Positions 20,642 through 31,125 of a DNA stretch of 33,331 nucleotides are shown piece after piece. The notes beneath the pieces are model-generated. The model was not told the DNA's origin. It ran no database searches and saw only the letters and a program-made list of their open reading frames with translations. Within the stretch, counting starts at the first letter, position 1. Every line of letters begins with the position of its first letter. This stretch comes from Alphaproteobacteria bacterium (GTDB lineage: Bacteria > Pseudomonadota > Alphaproteobacteria > Sphingomonadales > Emcibacteraceae). The DNA is taken from assembly GCA_013152755.1 (NCBI GenBank), contig JAADFR010000025.1, positions 1 through 33,331 of the forward strand. The letters run 5' to 3'. The position numbers were made by a program, and so were the translations under genes.

Positions 20642-21607
20642 ATGGGTTCGGGTGAATTTGATCTCATAGCCCGCTATTTTGCGCCTTTGGCCGGGTCTGA
20701 TGCTCCGGCTTATGGCCTAAGTGATGATGCGGCTATCCTGTCACCACCTGCGGGCTATGACCTGATATTCACCAAGGATGCCCTTGTGGCAGATGTCCAT
20801 TTCTTTTCCGATGATCCGGCGGGTCTTGTGGCGCAAAAGGCCATGCGGGTGAATCTGTCTGATCTGGCGGCGATGGGAGCCAAACCGCTGGGTTACCTGC
20901 TGGCGCTTAGTCTACCGAAAAATATGAATGAAATTGAGGGTTGGGTTGCCGATTTCACAGCCGGCCTTAAAAAGGATCAGGATGAATTTGGCTGGTCACT
21001 TTTTGGGGGTGATACGGTATCAACGCCCGGCCCGCTTACGCTTTCTGTGACGGCCATAGGTACGGTGTCAAAAGGCACCGCACTCAGGCGAAGCGGGGCC
21101 AAGGTGGGGGAGGGCATATATGTATCCGGCACGCTTGGTGACGGCGCTCTGGGTCTGAAATGCCTTAAAGATAACATCGATAGCCCATCTTTGATAAAGC
21201 GTTATCATCTGCCCACACCAAGGCTGACACTGGGGCAGAAGTTATTTGGTATTGCGTCTTCCACGTTGGATATTTCCGATGGTCTGGCGGGGGATATAGC
21301 GCATATCTGTGGCTTGTCAGGACTTGGGGCGTCCATTGAATCAAAATTAATTCCTGTCTCAGACGTGGCTGGTAAGATTTTGGAAAGTTTCCCGGCGTAT
21401 AACGACCTTATATGGAACGGCGGCGATGATTATGAATTGCTCTTTACGGCTCCGGATCATATGGCAGAAAAAATAAAGGATATATCAGTTTCTCTGAATC
21501 TTCCTTTAACAAGAATTGGCCATATGACCGATAAGCCGGAAATTGTTATTCTGGACGACAAAGGTAAAAACCTGTTGCAGGGTCAGCGCGGCTTCCGTCA
21601 TTTTTAA
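20642..21607 (+). CDS. thiL: Thiamine-monophosphate kinase
   Basis: GLSDDAAILSPPAGYDLIFTKDALVADVHF, NLSDLAAMGAKPLGYLLALSLP, FGGDTVSTPGPL, LDISDGLAGD, NGGDDYELLFT. Confidence 0.97.
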   Translation: MGSGEFDLIARYFAPLAGSDAPAYGLSDDAAILSPPAGYDLIFTKDALVADVHFFSDDPAGLVAQKAMRVNLSDLAAMGAKPLGYLLALSLPKNMNEIEGWVADFTAGLKKDQDEFGWSLFGGDTVSTPGPLTLSVTAIGTVSKGTALRRSGAKVGEGIYVSGTLGDGALGLKCLKDNIDSPSLIKRYHLPTPRLTLGQKLFGIASSTLDISDGLAGDIAHICGLSGLGASIESKLIPVSDVAGKILESFPAYNDLIWNGGDDYELLFTAPDHMAEKIKDISVSLNLPLTRIGHMTDKPEIVILDDKGKNLLQGQRGFRHF

Positions 21608-21627
21608 GATCATATACAGGGTTTATC

Positions 21628-22131
21628 ATGGCTGACGAGACTGAAGACAAAGCGGAAGATGCTCCGAAAAAGGGCAGCAAGAAACTTCTTATTATAGGGT
21701 TGCTGCTCGGGTTACTGCTAGGCGGCGGCGGGGGTGTTGGCGCTTTTATGATGATGGGCGGCGGCGGCGAACATGTGGAAGAAGAACATAAAGAAGCCGT
21801 TGTAGAAGAACCTAAAACCGATCCCCAGTTTGTCAAGCTTGAGCGCATGACTTTGCCTCTCGTAAAAAACAACAAAGTATTAGGCCAAATGGTGATTGAT
21901 TTTTCTCTTGAGGTAGATGGCACAGACAACAAGATGATAGTTATCCGCAATTTGCCGGAAATCCGGGATGCCATGCTCCGCCATTATAGTGACATGCCCT
22001 TAGGCAAGGCCGACAGCCCCCGCAGTGTGGATTATCCAAGACTGAAGGAAACTTTGAAAAAAATCAGCAATAAATCATTGCATGATCCCCTTGTGAAAAG
22101 AGTGATGGTCGTTCAGGCACGTCAGTTTTAG
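21628..22131 (+). CDS. fliL: FliL-family flagellar basal body-associated protein
   Basis: Acidic N-terminus, single Gly-rich TM helix (LLIIGLLLGLLLGGGGG), FliL-like periplasmic domain (IVIRNLPEIRDAMLRHYSD). Confidence 0.82.
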   Translation: MADETEDKAEDAPKKGSKKLLIIGLLLGLLLGGGGGVGAFMMMGGGGEHVEEEHKEAVVEEPKTDPQFVKLERMTLPLVKNNKVLGQMVIDFSLEVDGTDNKMIVIRNLPEIRDAMLRHYSDMPLGKADSPRSVDYPRLKETLKKISNKSLHDPLVKRVMVVQARQF

Positions 22132-22134
22132 AGG

Positions 22135-22599
22135 TTAGTTCCCGGGTTGTACATTGGATGGGCCGCCCGCACCAAATCTGCCGATATTGCCGAACAATTC
22201 CTGAATGAAACTCAACTCCCGGCCGTGGGTCTTTGTGGTTTTACCTACCGGTTCAATATTATTATGATCATCAAGGGTGTAATGATCCACAGCAGTGACA
22301 TATCCATCCTTGTCAAAACGAATGGCCATAACATTCAAATCAGTGATTTTTTCTTTAAAGAAAGCAAAGCTCTCGGATTTTTTTGAATAATAATACCAGT
22401 TGTCATCGTCAAAGGTTGCGGAGGCAGAGGGGCTGCCCAGCATTTCCTTGACAGAATCGCGCGTATCAACCTGTGCCTTTATAGATTCCACCATTTTTTG
22501 ATCGGCCATATAGCCGCGCACAAATTTCCGTGAGCTACAGGCGCTGAGAGCCAGAACAGTCATACTGACAATAATAATTGTTTTAAGTGTGCTTTTCAT
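22135..22599 (-). CDS. bamE: Outer membrane assembly lipoprotein BamE (SmpA/OmlA family)
   Basis: Lipobox LALSACSS; RDSVKEMLGSPSASATFDDDNWYYYSKKSESFAFFKEKI typical of BamE. Confidence 0.92.
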   Translation of the reverse strand: MKSTLKTIIIVSMTVLALSACSSRKFVRGYMADQKMVESIKAQVDTRDSVKEMLGSPSASATFDDDNWYYYSKKSESFAFFKEKITDLNVMAIRFDKDGYVTAVDHYTLDDHNNIEPVGKTTKTHGRELSFIQELFGNIGRFGAGGPSNVQPGN

Positions 22600-22742
22600 A
22601 AAATATTATGCTCGTCTATACCGGATTATAACCAGTTTTATTTGCAACATGCGCTGTGGCATGATACCAAACGCAAAATATGGCACAAAATGACATCAGT
22701 CATCTTGCTAGTCAATGTTTTTAACAAGGATACGAATATTAT

Positions 22743-23282
22743 ATGGTCTTTCTGAGGCGAAATAAAAAAATTAAAGAAGCGGCCTATGTTTTGTTTAACA
22801 AGATTGTGGCACAGGCGCGTGATCCACATTTCTATGAGACATGGAAGGTTGCCGATACGCTGGACGGACGCTTTGACCTGATCATATTACATATGGCGCT
22901 GGTTATTAACCGGCTTGAAGCAGATGGGGAAGATAAGAAAATTGCTTTGCTTATACGTTTCCTACAGGAAGTATTATTTGATAATATGGATATGTCTCTG
23001 CGCGAAATGGGTGTTGGTGACATGAGCGTCGGCAAGAAGGTCAAGGCCATGGCCGAGGCCTGTTATGGTCGGATAGCGGCCTATAAGAAGGCCATTCGCT
23101 CCGAAGACATCAAGGGAAATCTCGCTGTTTCTCTTTCACGTAATATTTATCGTGAGAAGATGACCGATGACGATATTTTGGCACAATTGGCGGCCTATAC
23201 ACAACAACAGGTAGATGTGTTAAACAGCCAATCATCACAGGATTTGTTGTTGGCACAATTTTCTTTCGGAGAAATAAGCTAA
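22743..23282 (+). CDS. Ubiquinol-cytochrome c chaperone (CBP3-like) family protein
   Basis: AYVLFNKIVAQARDPHFYETWKVADTLDGRFDLIILHMALVINRLE...LFDNMDMSLREMGVGDMSVGKKVKAMAEACYGRIAAYKKAI. Confidence 0.92.
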   Translation: MVFLRRNKKIKEAAYVLFNKIVAQARDPHFYETWKVADTLDGRFDLIILHMALVINRLEADGEDKKIALLIRFLQEVLFDNMDMSLREMGVGDMSVGKKVKAMAEACYGRIAAYKKAIRSEDIKGNLAVSLSRNIYREKMTDDDILAQLAAYTQQQVDVLNSQSSQDLLLAQFSFGEIS

Positions 23283-23849
23283 ATGCCTCAATGTGACGCA
23301 GATGACACACCGGAATTTTCGCGGGAAATTGATGTAGGTAACCTGTCCCCAAGGGGGCGGCAGTGTTCATTTGAGGCGACCCAAAAGGAACGGACCGTAC
23401 TTGCAAAGCGTTTCTCACTGTTACAGCTTGATAAACTGGCAGGGGAATTCACGGTCGTTCCGGTTAAGAAAAGACAATATAGGTTAGAGGGATGCTTCAC
23501 TGCTCATTTGAAACAAGCATGCAGTATTTCTCTGGAACCAGTGCAAGATGTTGTGTCCGGCGCCTTTGACATTCTGTTAAAGCAGAAACAAACGCGCCCT
23601 GACCGGGAAAATGAGGAAATAGACTTTACCCTCGAGGATGAGGATATTGAATATCTGCGATCCGATATTTTTGACGTTGGTGAAATAATTGCGCAGCATT
23701 TATCCCTTGAAATAAATCCTTATCCGCGTAGCCCACGGGCAAGGGGGGACGAGCTTGGGCAACAAATTATAAATGAAGAGGATTTTCAGCCGGAAGCGGA
23801 AAAGAAGAATCCTTTTGGTGTTTTGAAAAGTTTGAAACATAAGACTTGA
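23283..23849 (+). CDS. DUF177/YceD family protein
   Basis: Starts directly at the preceding stop (TAAATG); GCFTAHLKQACSISLEPVQDVVSGAFDILL and C-terminal FDVGEIIAQHLSLEINPYPRSP typical of YceD. Confidence 0.9.
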   Translation: MPQCDADDTPEFSREIDVGNLSPRGRQCSFEATQKERTVLAKRFSLLQLDKLAGEFTVVPVKKRQYRLEGCFTAHLKQACSISLEPVQDVVSGAFDILLKQKQTRPDRENEEIDFTLEDEDIEYLRSDIFDVGEIIAQHLSLEINPYPRSPRARGDELGQQIINEEDFQPEAEKKNPFGVLKSLKHKT

Positions 23850-23853
23850 AGAT

Positions 23854-23909
23854 AATCTATTATTCAGTATTGTCTTGTTGCAATAGATTTAACGATTTAC
23901 AATAGATTT
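23854..23909. repeat. Three copies of AATAGATT (one inverted, two direct) in the plsX leader
   Basis: AATCTATT at 23854-23861; CAATAGATTT at 23881-23890 and again at 23900-23909 (19-nt period). Confidence 0.6.
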
Positions 23910-23944
23910 TGGCTATTTGCCACTAATCAGAATGAAGAATTACC

Positions 23945-24994
23945 TTGACGCTTAATAATATAATTTCTTTGGATGCCATGGGGGGCGATATTGGTCCTCA
24001 AGTCGTAATTGAAGGAGCAAGTATTGCTCGCGAAAGGTTGCCGGACGTCAAATTTTTGATTTTTGGGGACGAAACCAAAATTGCCCCGCTTGTAACGAAA
24101 TATCCAATTCTTAAAGACTGCTGCGAAATACATCATACAGATAAATTTGTATCAGCAGAAGAAAAGCCCGGTCAGGCCCTGCGTAGGGGACGGGATTCAA
24201 GCATGGGACTGTCTATTCAAGCGGTGAAAGATGGTAAAGCAAGGTCAGCCGTTTCGGCGGGTAATACAGGCGCCCTGATGGCTATGTCCAAATTTATGTT
24301 ACGCACTATGCCCGGCATTGACAGGCCCGCGCTGGCTTCTCTCTTGCCTACATCCTGCGGTGAAAGTGTTATGCTTGATCTTGGGGCCAATGTGGAATGC
24401 GGTGCCAATAACCTTGTCCAGTTTGCTATTATGGGGGCCGCCTTTTCCCGTACCGTTCTTGGGTTGGCCACGCCTTCTGTGGCCCTTCTGAATGTGGGGG
24501 TTGAGGAACTGAAGGGCAATGAAATTATTAAAAATGCCGACAAGATGTTGCGGGATGCCAACCTGCCTATGGATTATGTCGGCTTTACAGAAGGACACGG
24601 CCTTGCAAATGGCGAGGTCGATGTGGTGGTAACCGATGGGTTTACCGGGAATGTGGCCTTGAAAACAGCCGAAGGAACCGCGCGAATGATTGCGGGGATG
24701 TTGAAATCCGCTTTGTCGGACTCTGTATTTTCTAAAATTGGCTATCTGTTTGCCAAACCGGCTTTAATGAGCCTGAAAAATCATCTTGACCCCAATAATC
24801 ATAATGGTGCTGTTTTCATGGGCTTGAACGGATTGGTTATTAAAAGCCACGGAAGTGCATCCGCATCCGGTTTTGCCAGTGCCATCGGTGTGGCGGCGGA
24901 TATGGCCTCTAATGACCTTGCCGGAAAAATTACCAAAGACCTCCAGCGTTTTGAAAAACATGAAGGCGATGAGATTGAGGATAAGACTATATGA
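23945..24994 (+). CDS. plsX: Phosphate acyltransferase PlsX (TTG start)
   Basis: [70 protein letters not shown]. Confidence 0.97.
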   Translation: MTLNNIISLDAMGGDIGPQVVIEGASIARERLPDVKFLIFGDETKIAPLVTKYPILKDCCEIHHTDKFVSAEEKPGQALRRGRDSSMGLSIQAVKDGKARSAVSAGNTGALMAMSKFMLRTMPGIDRPALASLLPTSCGESVMLDLGANVECGANNLVQFAIMGAAFSRTVLGLATPSVALLNVGVEELKGNEIIKNADKMLRDANLPMDYVGFTEGHGLANGEVDVVVTDGFTGNVALKTAEGTARMIAGMLKSALSDSVFSKIGYLFAKPALMSLKNHLDPNNHNGAVFMGLNGLVIKSHGSASASGFASAIGVAADMASNDLAGKITKDLQRFEKHEGDEIEDKTI

Positions 24995-25968
24995 CCATCA
25001 TTCGTTCTGTTGTTTCCGGTTGTGGGTCATATCTACCTGAAAAAATTGTCACAAATGCCCAGATGGAAGACATGGTTGATACCACTGATGAGTGGATTAT
25101 CGAACGTACAGGAATCCGGCAGCGTCATATTGCTGCCGACAATGAACTAACATCCGACCTGGCCATAAAAGCAGCGCAGAAAGCTTTGATAGCCGCCAAC
25201 ATTGACGCAACAGATATAGACCTGATTGTTCTGGCAACCTCAACACCGGATCAGACTTTTCCCTCTACTGCGACCCGCGTTCAGGCGGCCCTCGGCATGG
25301 AAAAGGGCGCGGCATTTGATGTGCAGGCCGTCTGTTCCGGCTTTATCTATGCCTTGGCCACGGCGGATAACTTTATCCGCGCGGGACAAGCTAAACATGC
25401 ACTGGTAATTGGGGCCGAGACATTTTCCCGTATATTGGATTGGAAAGACCGGGCAACCTGCGTTCTTTTCGGCGATGGGGCCGGGGCCGTGGTGCTGTCG
25501 GCGCAGAAAGGTGAAGGCACGAACAAAGATCAGGGCATTTTGTCCTCCCACCTTCATTCTGACGGGCGCTATAATGAGTTGCTATATGTGGACGGCGGCG
25601 TTTCATCGACCCAGTCAACGGGATATTTACGTATGCGGGGCAAGGAAGTCTTTCGCCATGCCGTGGTAAATTTGGCCAGTGTGGTGAAAGAAGCTCTGGA
25701 ATTTAATGATATGACCACTGAAGATGTGGATATGGTGATCCCCCATCAGGCCAACAAGCGTATTCTGGATGCCACAATTCGAAAATTGAAAATTAATCCG
25801 GACAAGGTGGCGATGACGGTCCATAAACATGCCAATACTTCGGCGGCCTCCATCCCCTTAGCACTGGATGAAATGATCCGGGAAAAGCGAATCGCCCGAG
25901 GCGATATTGTGGTTCTGGAAGCCATGGGCGGCGGGTTCACATGGGGTTCCTGCCTGATCCGTTGGTAA
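24991..25968 (+). CDS. fabH: Beta-ketoacyl-ACP synthase III
   Basis: [32 protein letters not shown] (active Cys), [12 protein letters not shown] (His), [15 protein letters not shown] (Asn); ATGA overlap with plsX. Confidence 0.98.
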   Translation: MTIIRSVVSGCGSYLPEKIVTNAQMEDMVDTTDEWIIERTGIRQRHIAADNELTSDLAIKAAQKALIAANIDATDIDLIVLATSTPDQTFPSTATRVQAALGMEKGAAFDVQAVCSGFIYALATADNFIRAGQAKHALVIGAETFSRILDWKDRATCVLFGDGAGAVVLSAQKGEGTNKDQGILSSHLHSDGRYNELLYVDGGVSSTQSTGYLRMRGKEVFRHAVVNLASVVKEALEFNDMTTEDVDMVIPHQANKRILDATIRKLKINPDKVAMTVHKHANTSAASIPLALDEMIREKRIARGDIVVLEAMGGGFTWGSCLIRW

Positions 25969-26056
25969 AAATAAACGAATTTTAAAGAATAAACCGTTAT
26001 TTTGGGTTAAAATCACGTTATCCAGTATCTCAGGAATATATGGCATCCCTTTGATA

Positions 26057-26085
26057 TTGACGGGTATTTCTGTGTGAAGTAGACT
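26057..26085 (+). promoter_or_regulatory. Candidate sigma70-type promoter for ihfA (TTGACG-N17-TAGACT)
   Basis: TTGACG at 26057-26062, 17-nt spacer, TAGACT at 26080-26085, 26 nt before the ihfA ATG. Confidence 0.35.
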
Positions 26086-26110
26086 GCACATACATCATAA
26101 GGATATAAAA

Positions 26111-26413
26111 ATGAGCGGAAAAACAGTAACCAGAGCCGATTTGAGTGAGGCTGTTTATCAGGAAGTTGGACTGTCCCGGAATGAGTCTGCGGAGTTAGTC
26201 GAGGCTGTTCTGGACGAGATTTCCAAGAATCTTGTGGACGGCGATAACGTAAAGATTTCTTCTTTTGGCAGTTTTATTGTGCGGTCAAAGGATGGCCGGA
26301 TTGGCCGGAACCCGAAAACCGGCGAAGAAGTCCCTATCGAACCGCGCCGTGTATTGGTCTTTAGGCCATCACAGGTTCTTAAAAACCGTGTTTGCGGTTT
26401 AAGCGACAGCTGA
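26111..26413 (+). CDS. ihfA: Integration host factor subunit alpha
   Basis: [33 protein letters not shown]...[45 protein letters not shown]. Confidence 0.98.
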   Translation: MSGKTVTRADLSEAVYQEVGLSRNESAELVEAVLDEISKNLVDGDNVKISSFGSFIVRSKDGRIGRNPKTGEEVPIEPRRVLVFRPSQVLKNRVCGLSDS

Positions 26414-26434
26414 GAGTAGACTATCTGACGAAAC

Positions 26435-26462
26435 AATAGCTGTATATGGAGATACAGCTATT
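26435..26462. repeat. Perfect 11-bp inverted repeat between ihfA and the MerR-type regulator gene
   Basis: AATAGCTGTAT-ATGGAG-ATACAGCTATT, not followed by a T-tract. Confidence 0.85.
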
Positions 26463-26498
26463 ACAGCATAGCTATTCGTAAGAGGGGAAAATTACATA

Positions 26499-26951
26499 AT
26501 GGTATCCAAGGCTGAAAAGTCTCCCAATGCATTTCGCACCATCAGTGAGGTCGCCGACTTTATGGGCGTGCCGCAACATGTATTGCGTTTTTGGGAAAGT
26601 AAATTCAGCCAGATCAGCCCCATGAAACGGGGCGGCGGTCGTCGCTATTATCGCCCGGAGGATATTGAAATTATCGAGGCGATCCGAAATCTTCTCCATG
26701 AAGATGGATATACCATTAAAGGTGCCCAGAAATACCTGAAAGAACATGGGGTGAAAAATGCCCTGAAGATGGCAAATGTTGACCCGGACCAAAAAACCGA
26801 AATCACAGAAAGCGATTACGAGTCCCAGATTCTGAATATCACGAAAAAGAGCATTAAAACTATTGAAGATGAAGCCAATACGGCTGATGCTCTAAAGAAA
26901 ATTCGTATTCAACTGGAAAAAATCCGCCGGCAATTAAAAACTAATCTCTAA
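26499..26951 (+). CDS. MerR family transcriptional regulator
   Basis: [73 protein letters not shown]. Confidence 0.95.
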   Translation: MVSKAEKSPNAFRTISEVADFMGVPQHVLRFWESKFSQISPMKRGGGRRYYRPEDIEIIEAIRNLLHEDGYTIKGAQKYLKEHGVKNALKMANVDPDQKTEITESDYESQILNITKKSIKTIEDEANTADALKKIRIQLEKIRRQLKTNL

Positions 26952-27718
26952 ATCTCAATCTCACACCATATAGGCGTATGGTCAGAAGCGCGTTCCTTGC
27001 CACGTGGTACGCGGTCTATGTCGCATTTCCTTAATCTATCGGCGGCTTGTGGCGACAGGAGCAGGTGGTCTATGCGCAAACCGTTATCCTTGGGCCAGGC
27101 CCCGCGCTGATAATCCCAATAGGTGTAATTATGTCCAGACGGGTAATAATGACGCAATGCATCGGTCAGGCCAAGATTAAGCAGGCTGTAATAGCGATCC
27201 CGGGTTTCCGGCTGGGTCAGGGCATCACCGGCCATGCGGCGCGGGTCATAACAATCCTCATCCTTGGGACAGCAATTATAATCCCCACCGAGGACAAATA
27301 CCTCTTCCTGAGAGAGAAGTTCTTTCGCCCGGGCAATCAGCCTGTCCATCCATCTCAGTTTATAGTCAAATTTCGGGCCGGGCAGGGGATTACCGTTGGG
27401 CAGATACAGCCCGCCGATGCGTACCGTATTTATGGTTGCCTCAATATAGCGGGCCTGTTCGTCACTGTCATCACCTGGCAATCCGGTCATAACATCTTCA
27501 ATGGGATATTTGGACAGGATAGCCACGCCGTTATAGGTCTTCTGACCATGAACCGCCACGTTATAGCCAAGTTCCTCAATCTCCATATAGGGGAAATTTT
27601 CGTCAATGCATTTTAATTCCTGCAACATGACAACGTCGGGGGCAAAGTCTTTCAGCCATTCGGTGACCCGGGGCAGGCGGGCCTTGATGGAGTTCACATT
27701 CCAGGAGGCGATGATCAT
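26948..27718 (-). CDS. xthA: Exodeoxyribonuclease III
   Basis: [71 protein letters not shown]. Start refined to 27718, ATGA overlap with erpA. Confidence 0.97.
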   Translation of the reverse strand: MIIASWNVNSIKARLPRVTEWLKDFAPDVVMLQELKCIDENFPYMEIEELGYNVAVHGQKTYNGVAILSKYPIEDVMTGLPGDDSDEQARYIEATINTVRIGGLYLPNGNPLPGPKFDYKLRWMDRLIARAKELLSQEEVFVLGGDYNCCPKDEDCYDPRRMAGDALTQPETRDRYYSLLNLGLTDALRHYYPSGHNYTYWDYQRGAWPKDNGLRIDHLLLSPQAADRLRKCDIDRVPRGKERASDHTPIWCEIEI

Positions 27719-28056
27719 ACGGCAAAGGACGAGCCGCAACCGCATGATGCGGTGGCATTGGGGTTTTTGACCACAAACATGGACCCGGCCAGTTCTTCGA
27801 CAAAGTCAACTTCTGACCCGGTCAGATAGAGCAGGGACAGGCCGTCGACCAACATGGTCACGCCGCCGCGTTCAACCACAAGGTCGTCATCTTTCTGCTC
27901 CTTGACCAGCTTGAAATCATACTGAAAGCCACTGCACCCCCCGCCATCGACGGAAACGCGGAATTTCAGGTCTTTATCACCTTCCTTTTCGCACAGGTTG
28001 GCGATACGTTTGGCGGCACTTTGTGATAAAGTGACTGGCGGTGCTTCTATGGTCAT
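27715..28056 (-). CDS. erpA: Iron-sulfur cluster insertion protein (ErpA/IscA A-type carrier)
   Basis: VSVDGGGCSGFQYDF and C-terminal NPNATASCGCGSSF give the three conserved cysteines. Confidence 0.95.
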   Translation of the reverse strand: MTIEAPPVTLSQSAAKRIANLCEKEGDKDLKFRVSVDGGGCSGFQYDFKLVKEQKDDDLVVERGGVTMLVDGLSLLYLTGSEVDFVEELAGSMFVVKNPNATASCGCGSSFAV

Positions 28057-28102
28057 TTTTCTAACTTACCCTGATGTTTTTTCTTACATTACCCTATATA
28101 AG

Positions 28103-28114
28103 TAATAATTATTA
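28103..28114. repeat. 12-bp AT palindrome TAATAATTATTA in the divergent erpA/dgt gap
   Basis: Sequence is its own reverse complement; lies between divergent start codons. Confidence 0.5.
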
Positions 28115-28145
28115 TTATATTGTCAATGAATGGAATGTCCGTTTG

Positions 28146-29348
28146 ATGAATTCTGATTTCAAAATATATCAGCCCAACCCGCAATATGCGCCCTATGCCT
28201 GTCTTGCAGAGCATAGCCGGGGGCGGTTACATGCGGAGGCTGAAACCAAAACCCGTTCCCCTTTTCAGCGGGACCGTGACCGGATTATTCATTCCGGGGC
28301 TTTCCGGCGCCTGATCCATAAAACCCAGGTTTTTGTCTATCATGAGGGTGATTATTACCGAACCCGCCTGACCCATTCCATTGAGGTGGCACAGATCGCG
28401 CGCAGTATCGCTATTGTCCTTGGCCTAAATGATGAAATTGCAGAATCGCTGGCTCTGGTCCATGATTTCGGCCATACGCCCTTTGGCCATAGCGGCGAAG
28501 AGGCCATGAATGCGGTTATGACCCCCTATCAGGGTTTTGATCATAATGCCCAGTCCCTGCGGGTGGTGACAAAGCTGGAACAGCGTTACGGGGGCTTCGA
28601 TGGCCTTAACCTCACATGGGAAGTGCTGGAAGGGCTGGCCAAACATAATGGGCCCCTGTGTGAGAAAGGACAGTTTGACGGCCTGAATGTTAACCTGCGT
28701 ACCTACAATGACCTTCATGATCTGGAACTGCATACATTCGCCAGTGCCGAGGCACAGGTGGCAGCGGTATCCGATGATGTGGCTTATAACAACCACGATA
28801 TTGCCGATGGGATCCGTGCCGGTCTCCTGACCATGGAACAGCTTGAAGAGCTTCCCCTGTTAAGGGACATCATTCAGGATGTGCGGGATAGCTACGGCGC
28901 ACTTGAGGATGGCCGGGAAATACATGAGGTGGTTCGCCGCCTGATCAATCGGATGGTCAATGATATTCTGATCGAAAGCAAGAAACGTATTACCGCCCTG
29001 AAACCGGAAACGGTTAATGATATTCGCGCGGCGTCCCAAAGCGTCATATCCTTCTCACCGGAGATGAAAGAATTCGATAAAAGATTGAAATCTTTCCTGA
29101 TGCAGAATATGTATCGTCATTACAAAGTCAACCGCATGTCCAGCAAGGCCAAAAGAGTAATCACAGACCTGTTTGAATTATTTCAGGCTGAACCGGAATG
29201 TCTGCCCACCGAATGGCAAAGTCCGGAGATTATGGCAGATGAAATGATGCGCGCCCGCCATGTGGCAGACTTTATCGCCGGCATGACCGACCGTTATGCC
29301 ATACGGGAACATAAAAGATTATTTGATACATCGTTGTTTGAATTATGA
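28146..29348 (+). CDS. dgt: Deoxyguanosinetriphosphate triphosphohydrolase-like HD protein
   Basis: [65 protein letters not shown] (HD motif); start refined to MNSDFKIYQ. Confidence 0.95.
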   Translation: MNSDFKIYQPNPQYAPYACLAEHSRGRLHAEAETKTRSPFQRDRDRIIHSGAFRRLIHKTQVFVYHEGDYYRTRLTHSIEVAQIARSIAIVLGLNDEIAESLALVHDFGHTPFGHSGEEAMNAVMTPYQGFDHNAQSLRVVTKLEQRYGGFDGLNLTWEVLEGLAKHNGPLCEKGQFDGLNVNLRTYNDLHDLELHTFASAEAQVAAVSDDVAYNNHDIADGIRAGLLTMEQLEELPLLRDIIQDVRDSYGALEDGREIHEVVRRLINRMVNDILIESKKRITALKPETVNDIRAASQSVISFSPEMKEFDKRLKSFLMQNMYRHYKVNRMSSKAKRVITDLFELFQAEPECLPTEWQSPEIMADEMMRARHVADFIAGMTDRYAIREHKRLFDTSLFEL

Positions 29349-31096
29349 ATATTTTTGATACTTATGCCGGGGCTTTAAAAGACATCATCACCAGATTGGG
29401 GGAGGTGGGGCCATTTCCGAAAGCTATTGACCTGTCCAATGTCACCATTGAACCGCCGCGTGATGCGAGCCACGGGGATATTTCCACCAATATTGCGCTG
29501 GTCCTGACCAAACAGGCCCGCATGAAACCACGGGATATTGCGGACCTTGTGGCGGCAGAACTTGGCAAGATTGACGGCGTTGACAGGGGGGATGTGGCAG
29601 GGCCGGGCTTTATCAATATCTCCCTGAAGGCAAATGTCATTCAGTCTCAGGTGGCCAATATCCTGAAAGCCGATGGCCAATATGGCCGCAGCGATGTGGG
29701 CAATCAGGAAAAGGTCAATGTGGAATATGTCTCGGTCAATCCCACCGGACCGTTACATGTGGGCCATTGCCGGGGGGCCATCTTTGGCGACGCTTTGGCG
29801 TCTTTGCTGGATTACACAGGTTATGATGTGGCCCGAGAATATTACATCAATGATGCGGGCGGTCAGATTGACGTTCTGGCCCGGTCCGCTTACCTACGTT
29901 ATGCGGAGGCTTTGGGACAGGATATTGGTGAAATCCCTGAAGGTCTCTATCCCGGTGATTACCTAATTCCTGTGGGCAAGGCTCTGGCGGATAAATACGG
30001 TGAAAAATGGCTGGATAAAATGGAATCCGAGTGGATTCTGCCCATTCGGAAATTTGCCACCGATGCTATGATGGATATGATCCGCGCCGATCTTGAAACA
30101 TTGGCTATCAAGCATGATGTGTTTTTCTCTGAACTGACCCTTCACGATAGCGGCAAAATTCAAGTTGCTCTGGATAAGCTGGAGGCCAAGGGACTGCTCT
30201 ATACCGGCGTTCTGGAGCCACCAAAGGGCACCAAGCCCGATGACTGGGAAATGCGGCCGCAAACCTTGTTTAAATCCACTGATTTCGGCGATGATGTGGA
30301 CCGGGCGGTACAGAAATCTGACGGTAGCTGGACCTATTTCGCCGCCGATGTGGCCTATCATTATGACAAGATGGAACGGGGTTTTACCAGCCTGATTGAT
30401 GTATGGGGCGCGGACCACGGCGGCTATGTAAAACGAGTTGAATCCGTCATAGAGGCCTTAAGCGACGGCAAGGTGTCTCTTGATGTGCGCCTGTGCCAGA
30501 TGGTCAAGCTGCTTAGGGACGGCACACCGGTCAAAATGTCAAAACGCTCCGGCAGTTTCATTACCATGCGCGACATTGTGGATGAGGTGGGCAAGGATGT
30601 GGTCCGCTTCATCATGCTGACCCGAAAGAATGACGCTTCCCTGGACTTTGACTTTGCCCGGGTGACCGAACAATCAAAAGATAATCCGGTCTTTTATGTC
30701 CAATATGCCCATGCCCGGGTTCATTCCGTGCTGCGTAAGGCACAAGCGGCATTTCCAGCTCTGGATATGTCCAAGGACAGCTTGGCCGAGGCCCGCATGT
30801 CTGTCTTTACCGACAGCAGCGAGCTATCCCTGATCCGCAATATGATGAACTGGCCCCGTTTTGTTAAGAGTGCCGCCTTGGCGCGGGAACCGCACCGGAT
30901 TGCCTATTATCTCTATGAACTGGCGTCCGAGTTTCATGCCCTGTGGAATAAAGGTAATGATAACCTTGATCTTCGTTTCATTATAGAAGATGATATTGAA
31001 AAGACCCGCGCACGTCTGGCTTTGATTTCGGCGGTTCGTGATATTATCGCGTCGGGGCTGAATATTTTGGGTGTGGAGCCGGTTACGGAAATGTAA
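29345..31096 (+). CDS. argS: Arginine--tRNA ligase
   Basis: [27 protein letters not shown] (HIGH-type), [20 protein letters not shown] (KMSKR), DALR-type C-terminus; overlaps dgt stop. Confidence 0.99.
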   Translation: MNIFDTYAGALKDIITRLGEVGPFPKAIDLSNVTIEPPRDASHGDISTNIALVLTKQARMKPRDIADLVAAELGKIDGVDRGDVAGPGFINISLKANVIQSQVANILKADGQYGRSDVGNQEKVNVEYVSVNPTGPLHVGHCRGAIFGDALASLLDYTGYDVAREYYINDAGGQIDVLARSAYLRYAEALGQDIGEIPEGLYPGDYLIPVGKALADKYGEKWLDKMESEWILPIRKFATDAMMDMIRADLETLAIKHDVFFSELTLHDSGKIQVALDKLEAKGLLYTGVLEPPKGTKPDDWEMRPQTLFKSTDFGDDVDRAVQKSDGSWTYFAADVAYHYDKMERGFTSLIDVWGADHGGYVKRVESVIEALSDGKVSLDVRLCQMVKLLRDGTPVKMSKRSGSFITMRDIVDEVGKDVVRFIMLTRKNDASLDFDFARVTEQSKDNPVFYVQYAHARVHSVLRKAQAAFPALDMSKDSLAEARMSVFTDSSELSLIRNMMNWPRFVKSAALAREPHRIAYYLYELASEFHALWNKGNDNLDLRFIIEDDIEKTRARLALISAVRDIIASGLNILGVEPVTEM

Positions 31097-31125
31097 CCCG
31101 GATCAGATGTCGAGAGGAATGATGC

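Noticed and set aside
27047-27616. 189-aa plus-strand ORF within xthA
   Set aside because: Antisense to xthA, which has all catalytic motifs; shadow ORF.
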